DNA from: Candidatus Zhuqueibacterota bacterium 4484_188
GTDB taxonomy: Bacteria > Calditrichota > Calditrichia > RBG-13-44-9
NCBI GenBank assembly: GCA_002049825.1
Contig: MVCZ01000208.1
Location: 1-5,288 of the forward strand
Length of the DNA: 5,288 nucleotides
Reading direction: 5' to 3'
Numbering within the stretch: position 1 is the first letter of the stretch; every line of letters begins with the position of its first letter. The position numbers and the translations under genes are program-made. The notes under the pieces are model-generated. The model had not been told where the DNA came from and made no database searches. It saw only the letters and a program-made list of their open reading frames with translations. Of this stretch, positions 1-5,220 are shown piece by piece.

Positions 1-940
1 TGTGAAGCGTTTCCAGACTTTGAGCCGCCGGTTGAGCTTCCGCTAATATCGAATCGATAGTGCGGCTGATTTGCCCGACTTTCCCATGGGCTTCCCGGAT
101 TTTCTCTTTGCTGGCTTTCGATTTACGAATTTCCGCTACAGCATGTTCAATCTCTGCTCTGGCGTTTTCCACAATCTGCCGTGCTTCTTCGGCTGCCTGT
201 TGCCGCAGTGTTGCTTTCTCCCTTTTCAGACGCTCCATTTCACTTTGATACAAATTCTGCAATCCCTTCGCCTGGGAAAGTTTAATACTTAATTCCCTTC
301 GCTCACTCTCAATTTTCTGAAGCCGGTCGTTTAAGTTAAGAATTAAATTTTCCAACTGTCCTTTATCAGGTCCGGTGATGGATTCGGCATTTTTCAGTAC
401 CGTTTCGGACAACCCGTAACGCCGGGCAATCTCGAAAGCATAGCTGCTGCCCGGAATACCCACCTGTAATCGGTAAGTTGGTTGAAGCGTTTCCAGGTCG
501 AACTCCATCGAAGCATTTTCCACGCCTTCCGTAGCATAGGCAAAAGCTTTTAATTCTCCGTGGTGAGTGGTAGCAATGCTCAGCGCTTTCCGCTCGGTCA
601 GTTCCGTGAGAAAAGCGATTGCCAGCGCGGCACCTTCCCGCGGGTCGGTTCCGGTGCCGATTTCATCAACCAGCACTAACGTGTGATTATTGGCTTGCTG
701 AAGGATTTCCTGCAGGCGAATAATGTGCGCCGAAAAAGTGCTGAGGTCCTGCTCCAGGCTCTGGCGGTCGCCGATATCCACCAAAACTGAATCAAGCAGC
801 GGAACCACGCTGTCCGGATGAGCCGGAATATGCATACCCAATTGCACCATCAGCAACATCAGCCCCACCGTTTTCAGTGCAACAGTTTTCCCGCCGGCAT
901 TCGGACCGGTAATTACCAGGGTATGAAAGTTCGCGGCGCG
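1..940 (-). CDS. mutS2: MutS2 ATPase part, partial at left edge (second half of a disrupted mutS2)
   Basis: This is the ATPase half of MutS2, a MutS-family protein without mismatch-recognition domains, known from relatives to act on recombination intermediates or collided ribosomes. The frame stays open from the junction near 932-946 to the window edge. It shows Walker A GPNAGGKT (884-907), the signature region LSTFSAHI, Walker B LVLVDEIGTGTDP (around 640-680) and the H-loop TTHHGELK. It continues through the family block NASMEFDLETLQPTYRL and GIPGSSYAFEIARRYGL into a charged coiled coil. The C-terminal Smr nuclease domain would lie beyond base 1. No ATG or other credible start precedes Walker A in this frame; the first in-frame ATG falls after it. 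This half is therefore unlikely to be made alone and belongs with the N-terminal piece at 913-1845. The family assignment is certain; whether a functional protein is made is doubtful. Confidence 0.9.
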
Positions 941-1845
941 GCGCTGATTTGCGGTGCCGCCGCCTGCATTTCCACTGCCAACCGTGCCTTGGCATGAATA
1001 AAATCCAACCGTCCAAAATTTTCTAACGAAAAGAAAAGGTCTTCCCGCACCTCCCGAATCAAACCGGAAAGAAACTGCAGAATCCGAATAATCTCTTTCC
1101 GCTCCTCGATTTTCAAATTCTGGATTTCGTTGCTTATTCGCAGGGTTTCCATCGGCTCGATAAAAACGGTTGCACCGCTACCGGAAGTACCGTGCACAAT
1201 TCCGTTCACCTGGTTCACATAATGTTGTTGAATTCCCAGCACCATTCTGCCGTCGCGCAGCGTCACAATATCATCCTGAGAGAATTCGGCATAGCGCTTT
1301 ATGATACGCAGCAGCACCATTTTCTTTTCACGCTCGGCATGGTACAGTTCACGCCGGATACGCCGCAGTTCCGGGCTGGCATCCTCACGTATTTCACCCT
1401 GCGGGTCGATGGCGCCCTCTATCTCCCTAACTATCGGGTGGTGACCGTGAATCCTATCGGCATAGATACAAAGATTTGGGCAACTTGAGCGCTGTGTTTT
1501 GATAAACCGGGACAATTCGCCAAAAGCCTGCAGCGCATTTTTCACCTGCAGAATTTCACCCGTTTCTAAAAAAGAATTTTCCGGCTGCAGTTTGTCCAGC
1601 AAATGGCGGATGTCAGCCGTTTCGCCCAGGGGAATCCGGTGCTGACCCTGGATTAAACCCACCATTTCGGTAACTTCGTTCAGTTGCTTTTCAACCTGCT
1701 GACGGTTTTTAATGAACGTGATATTCTCTAAGTGGGTGAAGCCGTAAGGTGTGCAAAGAAGTTCTGACAATTTGTGCAGCAGTGCCGGTAACTCAAGCTG
1801 CACATAATTATCGTCACTGTTTATTTGGTGAATTCTTTTTTCCAT
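913..1845 (-). CDS. mutS2: MutS2 N-terminal fragment (core/clamp region), ends at a premature stop
   Basis: The 310 codons encode the N-terminal lever, core and clamp region of MutS2. Family-like blocks include LGETADIRHLLDKL, ASPELRRIRREL, VTLRDGRMVLGIQ, GIVHGTSGSGATVFIEP and LDFIHAKARLAVEMQ (about residues 280-294). After about residue 302 the match stops, eight unrelated residues follow, and a TAA at 913-915 ends the frame. The MutS2 reading resumes in another frame with NFHTLVITGPNAGGKT. About 30-40 residues usual in the family, including the ARHPLL-like motif before Walker A, are missing between the two. The missing length must be 3k+1 bases. The junction lies in a GC-rich repeat (932-946, GCGGCGCGGCGC). 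The ATG at 1843-1845 lies inside cvpA, giving a 32-base overlap and probable translational coupling; its own ribosome-binding site is weak. This is either a pseudogene or an assembly deletion. Confidence 0.88.
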   Translation of the reverse strand: MEKRIHQINSDDNYVQLELPALLHKLSELLCTPYGFTHLENITFIKNRQQVEKQLNEVTEMVGLIQGQHRIPLGETADIRHLLDKLQPENSFLETGEILQVKNALQAFGELSRFIKTQRSSCPNLCIYADRIHGHHPIVREIEGAIDPQGEIREDASPELRRIRRELYHAEREKKMVLLRIIKRYAEFSQDDIVTLRDGRMVLGIQQHYVNQVNGIVHGTSGSGATVFIEPMETLRISNEIQNLKIEERKEIIRILQFLSGLIREVREDLFFSLENFGRLDFIHAKARLAVEMQAAAPQISAAPRTFIPW

Positions 1846-2284
1846 AGAAATAATATTTAATCATTTCTTCGCTGAGTTTCACTTTGGCACCCTCCAGGGT
1901 GCGCAGGATTTTTTTCTCAAAATTTTTGGAAGAGTCCGATAAACCGGTGCTGTAATTGTAAATGATTGGAACCAGCCGCTGGAGCGGTTCGTAAAGGGCG
2001 CTTTGCTGCCGGACATCCTGAAGAGCCTGCTGGAAGGGTAAAAAACCGATGAGCAATATAGCCTTGCTCAGTTTACTCAACATTCCCGCCAGCAGCCGGC
2101 TGGAAAGATACACCGCGATGAAAATAACCAGAAAACTGAGAAAAGGCCAAACAACGGCAGGAATTCCCGGCAATGCCCGGCTAAGTATTTTGCTCATGGG
2201 ACCGAAAAATACGATTCCGAAAAATACGCCGCCAACGACACCGGCTAAACCCAAGGCAATAAAAATAATGTCTATTGAACTCAT
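1814..2284 (-). CDS. cvpA: CvpA-family membrane protein, apparently shortened internally
   Basis: This 156-residue inner-membrane protein resembles CvpA, a family linked to colicin V production and envelope stress whose exact function is unclear. The start SSIDIIFIAL is typical. One hydrophobic segment covers residues 4-27 and a second about 43-62, ending in YLSSRLLAGMLSKL. A short hydrophobic stub (75-83) then leads to QQSALYEPLQRLVPIIYNY, which resembles the segment after the last helix of the family. CvpA proteins usually have four helices. From memory, this one appears to lack the charged RGF..GF.KEL-type loop after helix 1, and the LGxLNRLLG..FG..KG helix after residue 75. Both losses would be in frame. 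The hydrophilic tail (100-156) is rich in lysine. An AAAGGA site (2292-2297) stands seven bases before the ATG. The end overlaps mutS2 by 32 bases. The family call is moderately secure; the deletions are inference. Confidence 0.75.
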   Translation of the reverse strand: MSSIDIIFIALGLAGVVGGVFFGIVFFGPMSKILSRALPGIPAVVWPFLSFLVIFIAVYLSSRLLAGMLSKLSKAILLIGFLPFQQALQDVRQQSALYEPLQRLVPIIYNYSTGLSDSSKNFEKKILRTLEGAKVKLSEEMIKYYFYGKKNSPNKQ

Positions 2285-2313
2285 GGCTTTTTCCTTTGTA
2301 ACGATTCAAATGA

Positions 2314-2340
2314 AAAATGGGGTTTTGGAAACCCCATTTT
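2314..2340 (-). terminator. Strong symmetrical hairpin between yqeY and cvpA, likely terminator
   Basis: A perfect inverted repeat pairs AAAATGGGGTTT (2314-2325) with AAACCCCATTTT (2329-2340) around a three-base loop; about 11 pairs would form in practice. Read on the minus strand it ends in a run of five T (2313-2317 on the other strand), as expected for a Rho-independent terminator of the TPR-rpsU-yqeY transcript. The plus-strand reading also ends in four T, so it may work both ways. It lies between the candidate cvpA promoter and the cvpA start, so it could also act in the cvpA leader. Confidence 0.8.
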
Positions 2341-2358
2341 AAACATGTCAGAAATTAG

Positions 2359-2389
2359 CAAATATATTACGTATCAAAATTGTGACAAA
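2359..2389 (-). promoter_or_regulatory. FCB/Bacteroidota-type promoter for cvpA-mutS2
   Basis: On the minus strand TTTG (2386-2389) is followed after 19 bases by TATATTTG (2359-2366). This matches the Bacteroidota primary-sigma consensus TTTG-N19-21-TAnnTTTG exactly. It also reads as TTGTCA-N16-TATATT in the sigma-70 style. Transcription would begin around 2350-2353, about 65 bases before cvpA and just before the 2314-2340 hairpin. The region is AT-rich and lies after the yqeY stop codon. Confidence 0.6.
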
Positions 2390-2397
2390 TGTACCAT

Positions 2398-2847
2398 TCA
2401 AAGGGCGGTTAATTTTTGTTGAACCATCTTCTGAACAACCTTACCATCAGCCCGACCACTCACCTGCGGCATAATTTTTCCCATCACCTTGCCCATGTCT
2501 TTTATCGATGTTGCCTGAACCTCGCTGATGGTTTGATCGATAAGTTTTGCCAGCGCTTCTTCACTCATTTGCTCAGGGAGATACGCCTGGATAATGCGGA
2601 GTTCCTGTTCCTCTTCAGCAGCACGGTCTTCACGGTTGCCGGCGCGAAACTGTTCAATAGCTTCCTTGCGTTTCTTGGCGGCACTGATTAAAACCCGGAT
2701 TTCCTCTTCTTCGGTTAAGGGACGACCCTGGTCGATTTCCATGTTTTTCATCTGGGCACGGATGCCCCGAATTGTTTCCCGGCGAAGCGTGTCACCGGAT
2801 TTCATGGCAGCTTTCATGTCGTCCATTAACTTCTGCTGAATACCCAT
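2398..2847 (-). CDS. yqeY: GatB/YqeY domain protein
   Basis: This 149-residue protein is a full-length member of the YqeY family, which shares a helical domain with the C-terminus of the GatB subunit of Glu-tRNA(Gln) amidotransferase. The stand-alone protein is cytosolic and is thought to bind tRNA, but its role is unsettled. Family marks run the whole length: LMDDMKAAMKSGDTLRRETIR near the N-terminus, the central RKEAIEQFRAGNREDRAAEEE, then IIQAYLPEQMSEEAL (about 85-100), and TSIKDMGKVMGKIMPQVSGRADG near the end. The length is normal and nothing is missing. AAGGAG (2856-2861) stands eight bases before the ATG. The gene begins 23 bases after rpsU, a pairing common across bacteria, and is followed by the 2314-2340 hairpin, which probably ends the transcript. 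Confidence 0.93.
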   Translation of the reverse strand: MGIQQKLMDDMKAAMKSGDTLRRETIRGIRAQMKNMEIDQGRPLTEEEEIRVLISAAKKRKEAIEQFRAGNREDRAAEEEQELRIIQAYLPEQMSEEALAKLIDQTISEVQATSIKDMGKVMGKIMPQVSGRADGKVVQKMVQQKLTAL

Positions 2848-2870
2848 TATTTCGACTCCTTAAGCTTTAC

Positions 2871-3065
2871 CTACTGCTGTTCCATCATCATCTTCCGAAT
2901 TTTGCGCCGCGCCGCATTTTCTTTGCGTTTCCGCTGTTCACTCGGTTTCTCGAAATGCTGATGCTTTTTAATCTCAGACATCAACCCTGATTTTTCGCAG
3001 GACTTTGTGAAGCGTTTCAGCGCTTTTTCGAAAGGTTCATTATCACGAACCTTTACATGGATCAT
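2871..3065 (-). CDS. rpsU: 30S ribosomal protein bS21
   Basis: The 64-residue product is small-subunit ribosomal protein bS21, which sits near the anti-Shine-Dalgarno end of 16S rRNA and aids initiation. It begins IHVKVRDNEPFEKALKRF, the usual bS21 N-terminus. It continues CEKSGLMSEIKKHQHFEKPSE and ends in a strongly basic tail (RKRKENAARRKIRK) that binds RNA. I chose the ATG at 3063-3065 because it gives the standard N-terminus and has a purine-rich AAAGGGGG site (3076-3083) about ten bases upstream. The frame could also open at a TTG at 3084-3086, adding seven unusual residues, but that is less likely. The gene lies 37 bases after the TPR gene and 23 bases before yqeY, so it is probably co-transcribed with both. 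Confidence 0.95.
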   Translation of the reverse strand: MIHVKVRDNEPFEKALKRFTKSCEKSGLMSEIKKHQHFEKPSEQRKRKENAARRKIRKMMMEQQ

Positions 3066-3102
3066 AAATTGCCAACCCCCTTTCAAGATCGGTTAAGAAT
3101 GA

Positions 3103-3918
3103 CTAATTTTTCCTCTTTAATTCATCAATTTCATAAAGTGCTGACTGTTTCCAGCTCCGGTCGCGTGAAGCCGACTGAAAGTATTTCATGGCTTTCTGTT
3201 TTTGACCTTTGTCCCGGTAAATTTCGCCCAGCCCAAAATTAGCGGCAGCTTTTAGGTAACTTTTAGTCGCAGTTTTCAGACATTTTTCATACGCAGCAAT
3301 CGCCTCATCTTTCCGGCCCAGCTTTGACAACGTGTTCCCTAAGTGTAAATAGATGTTCCCCTTGGCTGTTCTCTTCTTTTCGTACTGAAGCGCTTTGTTG
3401 AATGCTTCTTCAGCCTCTGTGTATTTTCCCTCGTGGTAGTAGGAGGTCCCCAAATTCAACCAGGCTTTTGAGTAATCCGGTTTTGCCTCGACCGCCTTTT
3501 TATATTCTATTATGGCGTTGGTGTAGTCTTTCCTCTTAATATAAACCAATCCCAGCCCAAAATGCGCTTTTGCATTCTTGGCATCTATCCCTAAGGCTGC
3601 CGTGTATGTATTGAGCGCTTCGGTGTACTTTTCCCGCCGAGTGTAAAGCAACCCGAGCGCATTATACGCCTTAATCATTTTATCGTTTTTTTCAATCGCC
3701 TTTTTATACATTTCTTCGGCTTTATCGTAATTCTTCTTCATTTTATAACCAAGTCCCAATCCATAGTAAGCGGTAGCAAGATTAGGATCTTTGGCAACGG
3801 CGGCAGTAAATTTTTCAATTGCCGGGTCCACCTTCCGACGCTTTAAGAAACTTAGACCTTCGTTGTATAATTTTTTCGCTTCATTGGTTGCATTTCCTTT
3901 TACTCCTTGATAAATCAA
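3103..3918 (-). CDS. Tetratricopeptide-repeat protein with an unclear 5' end
   Basis: Up to 271 residues consist almost entirely of about seven TPR helical hairpins, starting near residues 14, 48, 82, 116, 150, 188 and 225. They carry the typical pattern of small residues at positions 8 and 20 and proline near 32 (AYYGLGLGYKMKKNYDKAEEMYKKAIE, AKAHFGLGLVYIKRKDYTNAI). Such repeats form a protein-binding scaffold; no partner is visible. Relatives often begin with a signal peptide, but none is present here. The longest frame opens only with a TTG (3916-3918) lacking a ribosome-binding site, and an in-frame TAA lies four codons upstream. The clear AAGGAG site (3903-3908) instead serves an ATG at 3891-3893 in a different frame. 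A short deletion near 3890-3900 removing the original N-terminus would explain this. The body is certain; the start is not. The protein ends 37 bases before rpsU. Confidence 0.85.
   Translation of the reverse strand: MIYQGVKGNATNEAKKLYNEGLSFLKRRKVDPAIEKFTAAVAKDPNLATAYYGLGLGYKMKKNYDKAEEMYKKAIEKNDKMIKAYNALGLLYTRREKYTEALNTYTAALGIDAKNAKAHFGLGLVYIKRKDYTNAIIEYKKAVEAKPDYSKAWLNLGTSYYHEGKYTEAEEAFNKALQYEKKRTAKGNIYLHLGNTLSKLGRKDEAIAAYEKCLKTATKSYLKAAANFGLGEIYRDKGQKQKAMKYFQSASRDRSWKQSALYEIDELKRKN
3852..3893 (-). other. 13-codon open frame at the strong start site, out of frame with the TPR gene
   Basis: The ATG at 3891-3893 follows AAGGAG with a nine-base spacer, the best start signal in the area. It opens a frame of 13 codons (MQPMKRKNYTTKV) ending in TAA at 3852-3854, and this frame overlaps the TPR gene in a different phase. 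It could be a leader peptide. More likely it is the stump of the original TPR start, disconnected by a small deletion that changed the frame. The sequence has no recognisable leader-peptide features such as repeated codons for one amino acid. Confidence 0.35.
3903..3908 (-). promoter_or_regulatory. Shine-Dalgarno site that conflicts with the TPR frame
   Basis: AAGGAG on the minus strand lies nine bases before the ATG at 3891-3893. The only usable start in the TPR frame, the TTG at 3916-3918, lies upstream of this site, so the site cannot serve it. This decides that the listed TPR start is doubtful. Confidence 0.6.
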
Positions 3919-3924
3919 ACTTTT

Positions 3925-3946
3925 GAAATTAAATGAAAATTAAATG
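3925..3946. repeat. AT-rich tandem repeat, two copies of 11 bases
   Basis: GAAATTAAATG (3925-3935) is followed directly by AAAATTAAATG (3936-3946), and a degenerate third copy follows. The repeat sits in the leader and promoter area of the TPR gene. It may simply reflect the AT-rich promoter composition. Confidence 0.6.
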
Positions 3947-3965
3947 AAAAATATAAATTTTTCAA
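3937..3965 (-). promoter_or_regulatory. Possible promoter for TPR-rpsU-yqeY
   Basis: On the minus strand TTGAAA (3960-3965) and TAATTT (3937-3942) are separated by 17 bases, a fair sigma-70 spacing. The sequence is strongly AT-rich and lies about 30 bases before the Shine-Dalgarno site at 3903-3908. It does not fit the Bacteroidota consensus as well as the cvpA promoter does. The AT content allows other placements. Confidence 0.35.
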
Positions 3966-4136
3966 GTGAAAGATGAGAATGTTTTCTGCGCTCTTTCACC
4001 GGTCTGACAATGGTTTATCCGGATAGTTCTCCCGGAGCAAAATCCCGACCTGCACGCAGGCGAATATGGTTTAACCACCCCCTTTTGCCAGCGTGTGAAA
4101 ATTCAAATTATTTTTCCTTAGATTTTTTACTCCTTA
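3966..4136. other. Intergenic stretch with a GC-rich, palindrome-dense patch
   Basis: No gene is supported between the TPR gene and efp. Bases 3990-4085 are clearly richer in G and C than their flanks and contain short palindromes or hairpins: TATCCGGATA (4016-4025), CTCC/GGAG (4029-4037) and CCTGC/GCAGG (4049-4060). Open frames here on the plus strand look random. I checked for a tRNA cloverleaf and for riboswitch-like conserved cores and recognised none. It could be a structured leader or a small RNA, but nothing identifies it. Confidence 0.4.
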
Positions 4137-4232
4137 CTATTTTCCGGCTTTCTTTTGCAAAAAGTCCTTTTGTTTGTATCGTTTCACTACTTCCTGTAAT
4201 CTGTAAAAACGGCTGCGACCTTCGATGCTATT
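4137..4232 (-). pseudogene. Possible C-terminal remnant of an unknown gene (31 codons, no start)
   Basis: After a TAA at 4233-4235 the minus strand stays open for 31 codons and ends at TAG (4137-4139). The encoded stretch contains RFYRLQEVVKRYKQKDFLQKK, which looks like the amphipathic, lysine-rich end of a real protein rather than random translation. There is no start codon or ribosome-binding site. It lies about 60 bases after efp, in the same direction. I do not recognise the family. It may be the tail of a deleted gene or only a chance frame in A-rich DNA. Confidence 0.25.
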
Positions 4233-4246
4233 TTAGTTACCGGATA

Positions 4247-4266
4247 AACTCAATATTACATGAGTT
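4247..4266 (-). terminator. Weak hairpin after efp
   Basis: AACTCA (4247-4252) and TGAGTT (4261-4266) form a six-pair stem with an eight-base loop, 25 bases after the efp stop. There is no T run on the minus strand after it, so it is at best a poor terminator. Confidence 0.25.
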
Positions 4267-4291
4267 GTTCCTGACTGAGTAAACTTTTTCG

Positions 4292-4855
4292 CTATTTTGC
4301 TCTTTCTATATATTTTCCGGTGGCAGTGTCGATCCTGACCACCTCGCCTTCGGAGATGAAGGGTGGAATTTGCGTGTTTAACCCCGTTTCCAGTTTTGCC
4401 GGTTTATAGGAACTGGAAACGGTGGCGCCTTTTAAACTCGGTTCGGTTTCAATAACTTTCAATTCGACCACGCCGGGTAGTTCCACGCCCACCGGCGTAG
4501 TCCCATGAAACAAAATTTGCACCATGGTTTCCGGCAAAAGGTAATATATATCATCGCCCAGTAGTGAATTGGTAATATGGATCTGCTCGTAGGTTTCCAT
4601 GTCCATGAAATAGTAAATGTCGCCGTCGTTGTAAAGAAACTGGTGCTCGCGGGTTTGCAGGGTTGCTTTTTCCATAGACTCGTCCGGTCGGAAACGATTC
4701 TCGGCATTCACCCCGTCGCTGAGTCGCTTCATTTTCAGTTGAATAAACGCCGGTCCTTTCCCCGGGGTAACATGGACAAACTCGGTAACCCGGTACAGTT
4801 CATTGCGATATTCAATCACATTTCCCTTGCGCACATTAATTGCCTTGATTTTCAT
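4292..4855 (-). CDS. efp: Translation elongation factor P
   Basis: The 187-residue product is EF-P, which binds between the P and E sites of stalled ribosomes and speeds peptide-bond formation at consecutive prolines. Length and all three beta-barrel domains are normal: an N-terminal KOW-like domain (about 1-62), then two OB-like domains (about 65-127 and 130-187). The loop PGKGPAF places Lys33 at the tip that contacts the CCA end of the P-site tRNA. In other bacteria this residue is often modified, for example by EpmA with beta-lysine, but no modification gene is in the window. FLYNDGDIYYFMDMETYEQI and the C-terminal KPAKLETG, IPPFISEGE and RIDTATGKYIERAK are family marks. An AGGGG site (4866-4870) stands ten bases before the ATG. 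A promoter lies just upstream. The gene seems to be transcribed alone. The gene is intact, unlike several neighbours. Confidence 0.97.
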   Translation of the reverse strand: MKIKAINVRKGNVIEYRNELYRVTEFVHVTPGKGPAFIQLKMKRLSDGVNAENRFRPDESMEKATLQTREHQFLYNDGDIYYFMDMETYEQIHITNSLLGDDIYYLLPETMVQILFHGTTPVGVELPGVVELKVIETEPSLKGATVSSSYKPAKLETGLNTQIPPFISEGEVVRIDTATGKYIERAK

Positions 4856-4901
4856 AAAATATAAACCCCTGTTCTGACTACTCCAAAATATTTGAGCGTT
4901 A

Positions 4902-4930
4902 AATATATAATTTGAACGCCGGTTTTACAA
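4902..4930 (-). promoter_or_regulatory. Promoter of efp
   Basis: On the minus strand TTGTAA (4925-4930) and TATATT (4902-4907) are 17 bases apart, an ideal sigma-70 arrangement. Read by the Bacteroidota rule it is CTTG-N20-TATATTTA, one mismatch in each box. Transcription would start about 40 bases before the efp ATG. The upstream box lies inside an inverted repeat (4918-4959). Confidence 0.55.
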
Positions 4931-4959
4931 GGCGCCAGATTGTGTCCGGTAAAACAGGC
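4918..4959. repeat. Inverted repeat overlapping the efp promoter
   Basis: The left arm GCCGGTTTTAC (4918-4928) pairs with the right arm GTAAAACAGGC (4949-4959) at ten of eleven positions, and the centre contains the palindrome GGCGCC (4931-4936). The left arm covers most of the -35 box of the efp promoter, so a regulator binding the repeat could control efp. It could also be a chance hairpin. Confidence 0.4.
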
Positions 4960-5176
4960 ACGCCCGTAACGCCGAAACGCTACAAAAAGAACCGGCAGGC
5001 AGTGGTTTTCCTCTGGAGAATAAGGTTTGGCGAGCGAAAACTTTAAGGCGTCTTGCATAGCCTGGCAAAAAATGAAAACAAAATACCCGGTAACGCTCTT
5101 CTGCTGTACAAATAAAACCGGTGAAAAGAATAAAATTTGCCAAGGCAAAATCCTGAGCGTACGATCATTTATTCCA
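4960..5176. other. Intergenic region without a supportable gene
   Basis: Open frames on both strands here look random: they are rich in Cys and Phe, lack ribosome-binding sites, and one minus-strand frame of 98 codons would run through the efp promoter into the efp start. A short inverted repeat, TTTGCC and GGCAAA around two bases (5137-5150), is visible. I recognise no tRNA or riboswitch. Confidence 0.5.
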
Positions 5177-5206
5177 AAAGCTGCCCTTAAAATGAAGAGC
5201 AGCTTT
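5177..5206 (-). terminator. Hairpin terminator of the T9SS cargo gene
   Basis: In the minus-strand transcript a 12-pair stem forms between the arms at 5195-5206 and 5177-5188, with a six-base loop. The one mismatch of the plus-strand reading (5185/5198) becomes a G-U pair in the minus-strand RNA, which supports that direction. The stem ends in UUUU, then GG, so the T run is short. It begins 14 bases after the stop codon. Confidence 0.65.
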
Positions 5207-5220
5207 CGGGAATTCGTTTT

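Noticed and set aside
60..292. Two overlapping plus-strand open frames of 62 and 73 codons
   Set aside because: They are antisense to the mutS2 coiled-coil region, have Cys- and Phe-rich random-looking products and no ribosome-binding site.
792..1016. Minus-strand 74-codon open frame across the mutS2 junction
   Set aside because: It is the third frame through the same DNA, rich in Trp, Arg and Cys, and matches neither MutS2 half.
1192..1488. Plus-strand 98-codon open frame
   Set aside because: It is antisense to well-conserved MutS2 sequence and is a shadow.
2049..2342. Plus-strand 97-codon open frame through cvpA
   Set aside because: It is antisense to cvpA and ends in the terminator hairpin; its Lys- and Pro-rich product has no recognisable features.
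3925..3946. CRISPR or satellite-like array
   Set aside because: Only two AT-rich 11-base copies without spacers; this is simple tandem duplication.
4011..4080. Possible tRNA or riboswitch in the GC-rich patch
   Set aside because: No cloverleaf with anticodon and T-arm could be drawn, and no conserved riboswitch core (c-di-GMP, cobalamin, SAM) was found.
4010..4282. Plus-strand 90-codon open frame in the efp-TPR gap
   Set aside because: Composition looks random (rich in Cys, Phe, Ser and Leu), no ribosome-binding site, and it runs opposite to all neighbouring genes.
4980..5020. Cobalamin-box-like bases (CACTGCCTGCCGG on the minus strand)
   Set aside because: Only a few bases match, the other conserved riboswitch segments are absent, and no cobalamin gene is near.
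4852..5148. Minus-strand 98-codon open frame before efp
   Set aside because: It passes through the likely efp promoter and overlaps the efp start; its Cys- and Phe-rich sequence shows no family features.
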